DNA from: Oscarella lobularis
Lineage: Eukaryota > Porifera > Homoscleromorpha > Homosclerophorida > Oscarellidae
Assembly: GCF_947507565.1 (NCBI RefSeq)
Contig: NC_089191.1
Span: forward strand, 62,001-126,000
Direction of reading: 5' to 3'
Length of the DNA stretch: 64,000 nucleotides
Part shown: piece after piece, positions 22,293 to 34,461 of the stretch
Layout: each line of letters opens with the position of its first letter
Numbering within the stretch: position 1 is the first letter of the stretch
Translations under genes and position numbers: made by a program
The notes under the pieces: generated by a model
Seen by the model: the letters and a program-made list of their open reading frames with translations, nothing else
Database searches by the model: none
What the model was told of the DNA's origin: nothing

Positions 22293-23390
22293 ATGCTAGC
22301 GAGAAACGATGTCGATTATCCGTGCGAGCGCAGGAGAACGTGTCGCATTCCGCTTGGCATCAGCGTCATCGTTTCCGGCGTTCTAGGCATCAGTTTCCTA
22401 TTATTCGGTCTCATATTCAACGATTCGCGCTCTGGTACCTATTTTCTCATCGTTGCTTCGATTCTACTTGGACTAGCCTTCGGATCGGGCGTCGGAACTT
22501 GGCTATTACCGTCCTTTTATCAATTATGGGCGGAACCGGCGACGCGACAGAGCGTCGTTTCTCGATTTTATCCGCTCAATCTCGTTGCACTATCTCTCTC
22601 CGTTCTCGGCTGTGGCGTCAGTTTGACGCTATTTAGTATGGCAGAAGAACCGGAGTATAGTGGAAATGAGAGGATGTTGCTAAACGGGTTTATTTCTGGC
22701 TTGAGTCTCTTCTGCTTTGGATTGATTCTCCTTGTGCTGGGACTCTGTATGCAGCAAAGATGGTCATTTCGTCATCACAGTCGAATCGAAGAGAACAATA
22801 ATAAGTCTCTGTCATCTTTGGCTTCACCAGCTGATAAAATAGAGCAGCACGTGGATCTCCCTTCTTATAATAATCAATTATTGAGCGACAATGTATTGAA
22901 ACGACGCTCTATTTCAATGCCAGAATTGCCTGGGAGCTTTGAAGAGCATGACAGACCAACTGTCTCGCTTTTGAAGCGCTCTCACTCCATTCACGACAAT
23001 CCTCCTCCATTTAGATCAGAGGAGCCGCCGCCTTTGCGTCGCGCTGTGCCCACACGTAAGCCAATCTCTCGAACTCAGTCAGTTCAATCAGCGGAATTTC
23101 GCGAGGCTCTTCGAGCGGCATCGATGCGGTTATTTCAAGCTGAAAATGACGTCGTTGATGACTCAAGTCTTTTGAAATTGGCTGGGGAAGAATTTATACA
23201 TACGTGGTCTGAAACGGGAGTTGAATTTATGAAACCGTTGCGGCGGCCTCCGGAAGTAGTTGGAGCCGGTAAAGCACAGTCTTTGCTATCAGTTCAGCCT
23301 CCTCCCAAGCCAGCACGGCAGCGGTATTACAGAAAGCCGAATTCTTCGCTCAGACTAGCAACGGTAGCTACATCACAGTCAGCAGTGTAA
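22293..23390 (+). CDS. four-transmembrane protein with long cytoplasmic tail
   Basis: Intronless, 365 residues from ATG 22293, the first ATG after a TCACGTGA site at about 22266. Four hydrophobic segments: IPLGISVIVSGVLGISFLLF (about residues 20-43), TYFLIVASILLGLAFGSGVG (50-72), FYPLNLVALSLSVLGCGVSL (92-114) and GFISGLSLFCFGLILLVLGL (131-153). The cytoplasmic tail is Ser/Pro-rich with RSISMPELPG, PPPFRSEEPPPLRR and RKPISRTQSVQS, which look like phosphorylation or SH3/WW docking sites. MS4A- or TMEM-like topology; family not recognised. It begins only 65 bp after the EF-hand gene stop on the same strand. Confidence 0.7.
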   Translation: MLARNDVDYPCERRRTCRIPLGISVIVSGVLGISFLLFGLIFNDSRSGTYFLIVASILLGLAFGSGVGTWLLPSFYQLWAEPATRQSVVSRFYPLNLVALSLSVLGCGVSLTLFSMAEEPEYSGNERMLLNGFISGLSLFCFGLILLVLGLCMQQRWSFRHHSRIEENNNKSLSSLASPADKIEQHVDLPSYNNQLLSDNVLKRRSISMPELPGSFEEHDRPTVSLLKRSHSIHDNPPPFRSEEPPPLRRAVPTRKPISRTQSVQSAEFREALRAASMRLFQAENDVVDDSSLLKLAGEEFIHTWSETGVEFMKPLRRPPEVVGAGKAQSLLSVQPPPKPARQRYYRKPNSSLRLATVATSQSAV

Positions 23391-23477
23391 AAATACATAA
23401 AACACTGATGTTTTAAATAATCACGTGATCGTACGTTTAGTTTACTTTACCACGTGATATATTTAATCCAAAAAAGA

Positions 23478-25205
23478 TTACGCAATGCAACCTCGTGATG
23501 GTTACTCACGCTGCTATAAATAAAGAAGACTTTTGGTTGGTTCCCGCCAACGCGAGGTGTCAAAATCCGGGTAAATTGGAGGGGCGGTTCGCCGGCTTTC
23601 AGTCAGTCTCGGCCTGACGTTTCTCTGAAGCGGACGCGCGTCTGCTTCGCGGTCGCGTTCGTTCGTCGTTTTTCGCCGGGCGGCCGAGAAAAAGGCATTC
23701 CGCCTCGCGGCGGGCCTTCGACGATCAAATGCGGGGTTTACGGAGCCTCCCGGTAAGCGCGAACGAATCCCAATTTCATTCATGACGCCTACTTCCGCAG
23801 GAAACCCTTGCGATCCTTCGCGAAGGATTGCGCCCGGCGGAAACGACTCCAGCGACACGCGATCGGCACGCAGGTACGTCTACGAGTCCATTTTTCGGCG
23901 CGATTGAGCGTTTTTTCATTCAGATCGCTGCGCAATGGCGCGCGATGGCGTGCACTCAAGGGAGCGCAGACGCGCGGCGCCTCCGCTCGCCGGTAAGCAT
24001 CCGCGCGCGGCTTCCATTCGCTCGCATCATATCCGACCGATATCCGCTTTTTTCGTAGAAAAGCGACGGCGCTCCCCCTCTTCGAAGCCGCGCAAGGCTG
24101 GATCGTCGAGTGAACGACGCAACGAAACGTAAGCCATGCGCGAATGCATGCGATCGTTGTAACATAAAGCGTCTAATCTTTCATAGATGGAGAACAGCTG
24201 TCGTGACGTCACGCCCACGTTTGAAGTCGCGTCACGCGACCATCGTATTAGGTACTAATCAGTATTGATTTATGTATTCTTAATATTAATTTGATTCGTT
24301 AGGTTTATGTCACGTGTTAGCAATTAGAAAAAACCCGGCTTCTTGCGACGTCGACGTGCAAGGATGGAAGATGGGAAGTGGATGAAAGGAGGATCGGCCA
24401 TAGCAAACATGGCCTGGCACTACAGACGAGGCAGAAGATTGAGATTTGTACCGTAGTACGGGCCCCCATGTGGAGTAGGCATACCCATAAGGGCGGAGAG
24501 CTCTTTGCCGCTATACATCAAGTGAATTGCACGTTTTGCCACTGTTCCCTCTCTGGGCCAGACGGAACATGTACATTGATCGCGACCTAGGGGGTGGGAG
24601 GGAGGGTTTGGAGTGTGGCGCAGTGGCATCACAGCATGAAGCTTGCTCCTCTCTATATCACACTCGCATGTACGTCATACATTTATTTATTTTTGACCCA
24701 ATATACATGTAAACGTCCTAAGTAGATAAATATCATCAAATTTTAATAATGAAAGCTTCTCAAAAAATCGTAATGTAATAATCTCTCACTAAAATATGAA
24801 AACAAACATTAATATTTTGATATGTATGCGGCAGAGAGCCTAAGGGTACAAAACAAAAAGCGTAATGTAATGGACCATCTAGAATGCATCTATACTGCAT
24901 AACTACGTTAGAATATAAACATGTACGATAGGGGTCCTACCGCCTCCTAGATAGGGTATAGGGTGGCTGTCAGTAGGTAGGGTGTTTCCTAGTTTAGAGT
25001 TAGACTGAACTGACATGCTTATCTGGCAGCCGCCACCCCCCGTTTAGAGCCCGTTGACAATGGATTTTGTGAGGTAATCTAGGTTGATTAGAATATAGGA
25101 TAATTATCTAGGTCAATGGATTTGGAGGTAATCTAGGTTTTGATTAATATTTTAGGTCAATGGATTCTGAGGTAATCTAGGATATTTAGAATGTAGGTCA
25201 GTTGT
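23478..25205 (-). repeat. dispersed repeat copy B (about 1.7 kb), inverted relative to copy A
   Basis: Reverse complement of 7471-9462. The 200-bp core at 24390-24630 differs from copy A at only a few positions. It starts near ATTACGCAATGCAACC, just after the four-TM gene, and ends with minisatellite units at about 25050-25200, within 10 bp of the TRP channel stop codon. It has one copy of the A/T-rich unit (24240-24300) where copy A has two. No transposition protein is visible. Near-identity implies recent spread. Confidence 0.8.
23513..24200 (+). other. intron-containing gene-like segment inside repeat copy B
   Basis: TATAAATAAAG at about 23515 is followed by a GC-rich exon with an ATG at about 23729 (MRGLRSLPE). 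Then come four introns: 23753-23800 (GTAAGC...CGCAG), 23873-23923 (GTACGT...TTCAG), about 23992-24058 (GTAAGC...TCGTAG) and about 24129-24186 (GTAAGC...TCATAG). Joining these exons leaves one open frame of more than 90 codons, very rich in Arg, Ala, Pro and Ser, with no known domain. In copy A the frame is disturbed. It may encode a small basic protein, a captured fragment, or a spliced RNA. Confidence 0.5.
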
Positions 25206-25210
25206 TTTCT

Positions 25211-28200
25211 TCAGATATTAGCTAAGCGTCTCAGAGTTGCTTTGACTTCTTCTATGTTTTTTTCTATGGCCCCTAGTCGGAGATCCAAAGCTCGTTCTTG
25301 CATCTCTCGTTGTGTCTCGTCTGTCATCTCTTCCATCAAACTTTTGATGTCACTCACTTCTTCCTACATGTACACAATTTTAAATTCGTTTTCTTCTTGA
25401 TATGACATACAAGTCTACTTACATATGTTTGAATGGTAATTTTCTTCAAGTCCTCTGCCTCGTTCTCGTCGTCGTCATAAAACTCTTCCAGTGGAGCACA
25501 ATTGAGATATATCTCACGTCGATAGGCATTTAGCTTGGCATTCGTCAGCTTATCTTCCAGATTGAGAATCGTATTAGCCTAAGAAACGAATCACGACCAG
25601 CTTAGATAAATAAGAAAGCGTTGCCTTCAGCAAATAGGCGTTTGCTTTAGCATTATCATAGACCCTGCAACGTTAATCCCGGTGAAAGGCGGAAAACACT
25701 GGATAACCATAGTTTCACCTCTGAAAAGTGTCTGACATGAGGGCAATGAAAAGATTGAGGCCGATAACAGTTGCCAGTGCCAAATACGTTGCTGTCAGCA
25801 GGTCAGCCATAACAGAGTCCGCTTCTTTCATTTCCTGCGCAGTGGCAGAGCGAAATCATTAATTTCTTGCTTTTATCTATTCTAAATTACGTCGTGAGAA
25901 AAGTCGTAGCCCAAACTGATTGTGTACAAGCTGAATAGAGCAGCTGAAACGTTGTGGAATCCCGGTACCGAGCGATTGCCAAAGAAAACCCAGAAACTTG
26001 AAGCTAAATCACAGCCAATTAATTTAGATAAGGCCTAGCTCTTTTCTAGTCCATTACCGTATGGGATAAAAATGACGAGAAAGATGAAAAAGAATCTTAG
26101 CACGTCTCCAATCATGTGTTGCAAAATTACAACAAAAGGTCCTGTGCAGCACATAAAAAGGTCTATACAACACTGCAGCATAAGAAAGAATACCTAAAAT
26201 GTGAAAGGGTCTGACGACCTTCAACAGACGTATCCAGGCAATGATCAAAGCAACGCATAGAAGCCTATATATATTGAACTCTTTACTGGCAATATTGCTT
26301 GGCAAACGAGTCTACCTTGCATGCACTGATGCAGCCGTTTCAGTGTGATCAGCAATATCAATAATGTGCGCTATGATAGCTCCAAGCAAAAGAAAATAGC
26401 TCAGCCAGTCAATTAAATTCCTGCAGGAAAACTTCTTCAAAATCTAGTGATGATATACACGTACGTTGATTACCATCCGTCAGAAAAGTAAGCAGGTCCC
26501 CCCTTCTTCAAGTTGTTCTGCTCCTGCTTGTAGTACTCTCGTTCCTGTGTTTATTATACTCCGTGAGCCATTTTGGTGAATTTCTACGCACACTAACCTC
26601 TGGAAATTTTGGGTGGCAATAGTGCAAGTCACGTTCATATTCCCTCCATCTCCATTTGACCCATGACTACAGTAGAGTAATGACTAATGCCATCAAGAAA
26701 ACTACTGCACCTTATGCTGGTGACTGGATCGTCTGATTTCCACGAGTTCATCACATACTTGAAACAAAAACAGTCCAACAACAACGAGCTGTGTAACAGA
26801 AGCTGCTTTTTAAATAAACCCTTTCCAATTTCACGTTTACCGCAGCAAATAATCTCCACCAGTGATCGCTCAAAGGCAAATATTCGTGCTTCTTTTCATA
26901 GCTGACTTCGACAGTAAAAACAGTTAGAGCCTAAGAAAGCCGTCAGTCTGTCCTTTATTATTGTCAGAACGCACAATCAAAAACACGGCAAAAATAATCA
27001 GCTGAAGAATAGCTCCAGTTCTAAATCAAATTTCAACAACTGTACAAACGTAATTCTATACGAGGCCTCACCTTCCAAACTGCTTCCATTTCACAGAGAT
27101 CAGTCTCTTGATAACAGGATGAGTAACCAATTCAAGATGCCTGAAACGAACGATCATACCCAGCTAAAAACGTGTAAATCAATTATAAGACACAGCTCCT
27201 TAGGGCACTATACTGGAGTAAGAACAGAAGAGCAGTATCCAGATCCAGTCATTTCTGTCAAACGCACGATAATAATAAAAAAACCCATTGATAACAGAAG
27301 AAACAATACCAGGAGGCGGCTTTTCCAATAGATTAAGATAGTAAAGCTGCTTTCGTTTCACTCTAGAAGTTCGGTGAAGCTGATCCAAAGCTGCTCGAGT
27401 CTAAAACAAGGCAATCCGCTTTTATTATTAGAGACCAGACTATTTTTCTTACCACAGGTGGCATTGTTTGCACCATACTACACAGAGCTGTGTGACCAGA
27501 ATGATCCTTGACACCTGAGCTGGCAGGTTTAGGTTTAATCATGAGTAAAAGGGCGACGCTTTCAGATCGATCTAGTTCTGCTGCCACTTGAAGGGGAGTT
27601 CTTCCCTTATAGTCACGTTGTTCAAGTTCGCCTTGAGTCGATTATAACACCGAGTTCACATCTTAAAATATTTTTCTTACATTTTGCTTCAATCAAGACT
27701 CTGAGTGAGTCAATTGCATCTGAACGTGAGGCAAAATGAAGAGGCGTTTGCAATTCTCCATACGTGCACAAGCTCAAGTCAGCTATAATAATAATAAATG
27801 AAATAATAAAGCATCTTCCGTAATCTCTACCTCCATTTTCAATGAGCCACTGAACCATTTCAGCTGAATCGCACGCAGCAGCTACATGAATCGGTGCTCT
27901 TCCATACAAATCCTGAGCATTCAAATCAGCTCCATGATCAAGCAAAAATCTAAGACAATAATATAATCTCAGGAGGAGGAATAGGCCAATAGAAATCGTC
28001 GTCGTACTGAGCTACGTCTGTTCCCCATTCTCGTGCCACTTCGTGCATAGGCGTCTGTCCTAAATCGTCGACGGCGTTGACGGCCGCTCCGCTTCGCAAC
28101 AATTCGTGCAGATAGGCGAAATTTACTCGAATAACGTCGTCGCTGCGCCTGCCAACGCTCAACTTAGCGAAATAGGCCAAAACTCGTCGATCCTGTAAGT

Positions 28201-28666
28201 GGAAGTGACTTCCTGTTACGGCTATTGCGTCCATAGACGCCAAAGCGGCAGCGCGATCGAACGCCCAGCCGTCCATCTCATCCGCAACATCAGGGACGAT
28301 TCCGGGAATGTCTGGCGCCGTCGCTGGTCTCACTGTCGTCGGTTGCGGCGGCGTCGCACGCTTCACCGTCGCTCTTTTACTCTCGCATTTCCTCTGGAGT
28401 TGAACGGCCTTCTTCGACGTCGTGACAACGGGCTGACGTCGAGCGCTTTGACCCGTAAACATTTCCAAATGGCTTTCGTATTTCGATACGCGATGTGTTC
28501 GCTTTGGAGGCGAGCTGAGCGACTCTTGACGATTCCATGGGCTTCCATTTGCCAACGCCTTGCCACCATCGCTCGAACCGGAGCGAGAACGATGGCGTAG
28601 CGGCGTCAAAAGCACGCCATTCGCTATATCACGGCTCTTCTTTACTTCGGGATGAACGCGCGACAT
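25211..28666 (-). CDS. ankyrin-repeat TRP-family cation channel
   Basis: Starts at ATG 28664-28666. Residues 1 to about 190 are basic, Ser/Thr-rich and unassigned. Ankyrin repeats follow: LHELLRSGAAVNAVDDLGQT with PMHEVA, GADLNAQDLYGRAPIHVAAA, LQTPLHFASRSDAIDSLRVL and GRTPLQVAAELDRSESVALL. The channel region has six hydrophobic segments, including WNLIDWLSYFLLLGAIIAHI, LLCVALIIAWIRLLKVVRPF, VLRFFFIFLVIFIPYASFWV and a final helix GLNLFIALMSDTFQRVYDNA, which resembles the S6/TRP-domain junction of TRPV/TRPA-type channels. The C-terminus is acidic then coiled-coil-like (RALDLRLGAIEKNIEEVKAT). Subfamily is not certain. About 17 short introns. It ends 6 bp from repeat copy B. Confidence 0.82.
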
Positions 28667-28880
28667 TGTGGAGAAAAGAATGAAGAAATGTTTACCTTAG
28701 TGCCGTTGCTATACGAACGCTGACTCCTCCCCTGGCTACAAGGTGAAACGTCAAGGGGCGTGGCGCGAAAGAGGTTGATTTTGGAACAGACAACGATTAT
28801 ATAGTTTTTTACTGTGCTGACTGCAAGAACACAACGAAAAAACCCCAACGAAAACCATTGACTAGTTAGAAATGCAATTT
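28667..28880. other. intergenic gap between TRP channel and sulfatase array
   Basis: About 210 bp upstream of the TRP gene and downstream of sulfatase 1; no exon seen. Confidence 0.4.
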
Positions 28881-30540
28881 TTAGCACCATCCTGGACTCC
28901 ATGCGTCGCCGAAATTGGCTGGATTGCTCTTCGCCGTTTCTGGATTCTGTTTTATCAAATCAGGCACGTAGCTTTCCATTGCTTCATTCAATCTTGACAT
29001 CATCATTGCCAATACATCGGTTTTAGTTGAAGCCAAATTATGATGCTCAGTTGGATCAGCATCCAAATCAAACAAGAGCGTATCACTCAAAGGTTTTCTA
29101 AACAGTTCAGGGAAACTTGCATTTGCTGGATTATACCATTCTGAACGTCTGCTGCGAGGATTGACTAGCAATTTCCAGTTGTTAAACCTTATTCCGCCAG
29201 AAAGAGTTTCATCTGTAAGCAGAAGGTTATAGACAAAGGATTGCCTTGGTGATGACTTGTTATTTGATATTGCGTCCCATACGTTCATCCCGTCCAGATC
29301 CGTGTCGTCAACGTTGACTCCAGCGAGACTCAACAACGTTGGATACCAATCGACCGTGTGTATCATTCCATTGTAAACGTATCCGGTTTTATTCAACATT
29401 TTCCCGTGTACAAATGCCGCTCCTCGATGACCTCCTTCCCAAAGAGTTGCCTTGCTGCCTCGAAGTGGCCAATTACTTGAACCACTGTTCACAGGCCCAC
29501 CGTTATCCGTTGTAAATACAATCAATGTGTCGTTCCACATTTCTGCCTTTTCTAATGCAGCTGTAATATTTCCAATTGCTTCGTCCATTGCCGTCACCAT
29601 GGCAGCCTTCATGTGCCTATTTTTATTCTTAATCTCCTTGTACATATCCACAAAGCGTTTAGGAGCTTGCAAGGGTCCGTGGACGGCTTGAAGTGAAAGA
29701 TACATATACATTGGAGTGTGTTTGTCGTGCTCACTGATTAAGCGGATTGCTTCAGCAGCGAACGCTTCCATTGAGTAGGTACCGTTTATATTTGTAACCA
29801 AGCGTCGATTTCGACGAAAATCAAGTCCAGATACTCTTGCTCCGTGGAAGACTTTGGAATGGTATTTTTTTCGGTGAGTGTAATGGTCTTGACCTCCTCC
29901 ATAGAAACCAAAAAATGTGTCAAATCCTCTCTCACATGGTGTGTAGTCCCATTTGCAAAAACCGAGGTGCCATTTACCTATGGCATGAGTAGAGTAACCA
30001 GCCGTTTGGAGACGCTGAGCGATCGTCGTAATATTGAGAGGCAGACCAAATGGCCGAGTCGGTCGAATGCCTCCTCGTTGTAAGCCAATATGATAGGGGT
30101 ATCGGCCAGACATAATAGCACCACGAGTTGGTGTGCAGACACTCGGAACGTAGCTTTGGGTTAGTGTGACACCTGAAGGCGGAGAGAAAGGAAGAACTAG
30201 TGTTTACATGGAAACTATAGTAGACTACGTGGGCCTAGTACGTGACGTATATATGTACGCGCAATGCCGCGCGCCCGCCTGCGCGACTCTTCCTAACCTA
30301 ACCTTCTCGTGCAAGTTGATCGAGAACGGGAGTTTTGATTTCAGCCCCATTCCAACCGACATCAAACCATCCAAGATCGTCTACGAGAATGAAGAGAATG
30401 TGAATGGGGGTTTCTGCCCCTGACCCAGATCCTGATCCCCCTAATCCTGATCCCCCTGATCCCCCTGATGCTGACTGTTCTGCTTGCACAGTCGCAGCAG
30501 AACTAAACAGAAACAGAAGAGTACAATGATCAAACATCAT
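28881..30540 (-). CDS. arylsulfatase 1 (ARSB-like, secreted/lysosomal)
   Basis: Two exons (30303-30540 and 28881-30172), 509 residues. Exon 1 holds a signal peptide ([20 protein letters not shown]), a Gly/Ser-rich spacer and [17 protein letters not shown] with the metal-binding Asp pair. Exon 2 holds the formylglycine signature [26 protein letters not shown] (sulfatase signature 2), VHGPLQAP and [20 protein letters not shown] with Asp-Asn metal ligands. All expected catalytic residues are present. The layout is closest to ARSB/I/J, which cleave sulfate from sulfated glycans. The Cys motif has Thr where vertebrates have Ser (CxPSR), a change allowed in the family. The promoter has CACGTGATCTAGG. 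Confidence 0.92.
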
Positions 30541-30705
30541 AGCCAGTCTAGACTTGTGAGATGAGTGAACGTGTCCACGTGATCTAGGCTCGTTAACGTA
30601 ACGCCACACCGCAATGAGGAAGAGAAGCCATTTTATTTTTTACACCAGCTGCAAAACAAGACAACTACACAGCAAACGGACTACATGTAGCAGCAGTAGC
30701 AATAC

Positions 30706-32315
30706 TTAGCACCATCCTGGACTCCACGCATCACCAAAGTTAGCTGGATTGCTCTTCTCCGTTGGTGGATTCTGATCCGATAAATCGGGCACGTAACTTT
30801 TCATTGCCTCAGATAATCGCGACATCATCATTGCCAATACATCGGTTTTAGTTGAAGCCAAATTATAATGCTCCGTTGGATCAGCATCCAAATCAAATAA
30901 GAACGTTTCATTGGACGGTTTGGTAACAGTAATCGGTTCAGAAAAACTTGCATTCGCTGGAGGATACCATCCCGAACGACCTTCACCAGGATTGACTAGC
31001 AATTTCCAATTGTTGAACCTTATTCTACCAGAAAGAGTTCCATCTGTAAGCAGAAGGTTATAGACAAACGATTGCCTTGGTGATGACTTGTTATTTGATA
31101 TTGCGTCCCATACGTTCATCCCGTCCAGATCCGTGTCGTCAACGTTGACTCCAGCGAGACTCAACAACGTTGGATACCAATCGACCGTGTGTATCATTCC
31201 ATTGTAAACGTATCCGGTTTTATGCAACATTTTCCCGTGTACAAATGCCGCTCCTCGATGACCTCCTTCCCAAAGAGTTGCCTTGCTACCTCGAAGTGGC
31301 CAATTACTTGAACCACTGTTCACAGGACCGCCGTTATCCGTTGTAAATACAATCAATGCATCATTCCACATTCCAATCTTTTTCAATGCAGCTGTAATAT
31401 TTCCAATCGCTTCGTCCATCGCCGTCACCATGGCAGCCTTCATGTGCCTATTTTTATTCTTAATCTCCTTGTACATATCCACAAAGCGTTGGGGAGCTTG
31501 CAAGGGTCCGTGGACGACTTGCAATGAAAGATACATATACATTGAAGTGTGTTTGTCGTGCTCACTGATTAGGCGGATTGCTTCAGCAGCGAACGCTTCC
31601 GTTGAGTAGGTACCGTTTATATTTGTAACCAAGCGTCGATTTCAACGAAAATCAAGTCCAGATATTCTTGTTCTGTTAAAGACTTCGGAACGGTAGTCTT
31701 TTCTGTGAGTGTAATGGTCTTGACCTCCTCCATAGAAACCAAAAAATGTATCGAATCCTCTCTCACATGGCGTGTAGTCCCATTTGCAAAAACCGAGGTG
31801 CCATTTACCTATGGCATGAGTAGAGTAACCAGCCGTTTGGAGACGCTGAGCGATCGTCGTAATATTGAGAGGCAGACCGTATGGCCGAGTCGGTCGAAGG
31901 CCTCCTCGTTGTAAACCAATGTGATAGGGGTATCGTCCAGACATAATAGCACCACGAGTTGGTGTGCAGACACTCTGAACGTAGCTTTGGGTTAGTGTGA
32001 CACCTGAAGGAGAGAAAGGAACATGGAAACTATAGTACGTGACGCGCAAAGCCAGGCCCGCCTGCTCGGGGGTAACGTACCGAGAGCCGGAACTAGCTCG
32101 CCGTACGCATGAGCGGCTATTGTACCGACCAACACGAATGACGCTTTCTAACCTTCTCGTGCAAGTTTATCAAGGACCGGAGTTTTGATCTCCGCACCAT
32201 GCCAACCGACATCAAACCATCCGAGATCGTCTGCAACAATGAAAAGAATGTGAGGGGGCTTCGTTGCCAATTGTCCTAGAGCAAAAAAACTGAAAAGCAG
32301 AAGGCTACTCAACAT
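30706..32315 (-). pseudogene. arylsulfatase 2, near-intact copy with a premature stop
   Basis: Same two-exon plan (32153-32315, 30706-32003). Exon 1 is the short type starting [20 protein letters not shown] and lacking the Gly/Ser spacer. The active-site motif [12 protein letters not shown] and GKWHLG are intact, but at about 31642-31644 an Arg codon CGA present in paralogues is TGA, cutting the protein after SGLDFR. Downstream 308 codons remain open to the normal end GDAWSPGWC. Upstream sequence to about 32330 and the 5' two thirds match sulfatase 7 almost exactly; the 3' end instead matches sulfatase 5. It could be a recent pseudogene, a null allele, or a base error. Confidence 0.85.
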
Positions 32316-32611
32316 GTTGAGAAAAATTAAGTGCAGTTCACGTGATCCACGTGATCTAGTCTAGGGAATCCCGGTTGTTGTGCACGTTTAGAATAAAGAA
32401 ATGTGTCCACGTGATCTAGTCACATGAACGTCAGATGTGCTTCCTGCTTATCTGCGCCACGCCCTTGGGCTAAACTCTACGTAATAAATAACACGTGGCA
32501 GGTGCAAGACTTAGAGGAACCAACTTTTGAACAGACGACGATCATTACCATCACAGTGAGCACAATCAACAACGTGTACAGTAGCATCAATAGTCGCTAT
32601 ATAGTCTGTTG

Positions 32612-34302
32612 CTAGCACCATCCGGGACTCCACACATTATTGAAATATTCTGGATGGCTCCTCCCCGTTTCTGGATTTTCATTCATCAAATCAGGCACGT
32701 AGCTTTCCATTGCCTTAGACCATTGCAACATCATCATGTTCAATACATCGGGTCTAGTCAGAGCCAAATTGTAATACTCGTTTGGATCAGCATCTAAATC
32801 AAACAGAAACGTTTGTTTAAGTTTTTTACGTCGTTTTGTAGACACGCTAGCTTCCGTTGGCCTCCAAGGATACAACGCTGCATATTTGTCACTAGTGGGA
32901 CGAATTAACAACTTCCAGTTCTTGAATCTTATTGCACCTGAAACAGTTTCTCCTTTATACACGAGGTTATAAACAAACGACTGCCTTGGTGATGACTTGT
33001 TATTTGATATTGCGTTCCATACGTTCATCCCGTCCAGATCCGTGTCGTCAACGTTGACTCCAGCAAGACTCAACAACGTTGGATACCAATCCACCGTGTG
33101 TATCATTCCATTGTAAACGTACCCGGTTTTATTCAACATTTTCCCATGTACAAATGCCACTCCTCGATGACCCCCTTCCCAAAGACCTCCTTTGCTGCCT
33201 CGAAGTGGCCAATTACTTGAACCCGTCTGCACAGGACCGCCATTATCCGTTGTAAACACAATGAATGTGTCGTTCCACATTCCAGCCTTTTTCAATGAAT
33301 CTATAACATTTCCAATTGCTTCGTCCATCGCCGTCACCATGGCAGCTTTTATTCTTCTTTTTGTATCTCCAACATATCGGTACATATTGATAAAGCGCCG
33401 AGGAGCTTGCAAGGGTCCGTGAACGGCTTGAAATGAAAGATACATATACATTGGAGTGCTCTTGTCGTGCTTATTGATCACGCGGATTGCTTCATCAGCA
33501 AACGCTTCTGTTGAGTAGATACCGTTCATATTCGTGACCAACTCTTCATTTCGGCGAAAATTGAGTCCACACTCTATTTTATTGTTGAAGACTTTTGAAC
33601 GGTAGCATTTTTGATGGGTGTAATAGTCTTGAGATCCTTCGTAGAAACCAAAAAATGTGTCAAAGCCTCTATAAGTTGGTACGTAGCTCCAGTTGCAAAA
33701 ACCAAGATGCCATTTACCTATGGCATGAGTAGAGTAATCAGCCGTTTTGAGACGCTGAGCAATTGTCGTGACACTGAGAGGCAAACCGTACGGTTGGGTC
33801 GGTCGAATGGCTCCTCTTTGTAGGCCAATGTGATAAGGATATCGTCCAGACATGATTGCACCTCTGGTTGGCGTGCAAGAACTCGAAACGTAGCTTTGGT
33901 TTAGTATGACTCCTAAACGGGAGAGAAAGAAATATTTTCTACATGATGGCCGTCTGTTCATGCATGTGACGCCGCCAGATCCTGCTCGGGGTAATTAATG
34001 CCGAGAGCCGGAACTGGCCTTACGTAGGCAACGGCCAGCCATAAGTTAGCTATAGGGTCGCATTGACCAATGACAACGCTTTCTAACCTTCTCGTGCAAG
34101 TTTATTGAGGACCGGAGTTCTGATTTCAGCTCCATGCCAACCGACATCAAACCATTCCAAGATCGTCTGCAACAATGAAAAGAATGTGAATGGGGGGCTC
34201 TGTTCCTGACCCCTGACCCTCCCTTGACTGTTCTGTCAACCGTGCTTGCAAAACAGCCGCAGCAGAACTGAGCAAAAGCAGACGAATGCATAGATCAAAC
34301 AT
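32612..34302 (-). pseudogene. arylsulfatase 3, intact main exon but frameshifted exon 1
   Basis: Exon 2 (32612-33912) is a full, open, more diverged sulfatase body: [46 protein letters not shown] and end NNVWSPGWC. Exon 1 (34088-34302) starts MFDLCIRLLLLSSAAAVLQA, but next to the metal-binding block its sequence has one extra base relative to all paralogues (GGAATGG versus GGATGG at about 34155), so the frame closes at VADDLGMV. Exon 1 length is 215 nt, one more than the phase needed. A single base error in the sequence would restore a normal gene, so the pseudogene call is provisional. Confidence 0.75.
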
Positions 34303-34461
34303 CGTGGCCAGTCTAGACTTGTGAGATGAGTGAACGTGTCCACGTGATCTAGGCTCGTTACGTAACGCACATGGCAATGAGGAAGAGAAACCATTTTTAT
34401 TTTTTACACCAGCTGCGAAACAAGACAACAACTACACACACAGCAAACACAGAAGCAGTAC

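Noticed and set aside
29452-29691. Plus-strand ORFs beginning [11 protein letters not shown] in every sulfatase copy
   Set aside because: They are antisense to the conserved FTTDNGG/WPLRG region and are conserved only because the sulfatases are.
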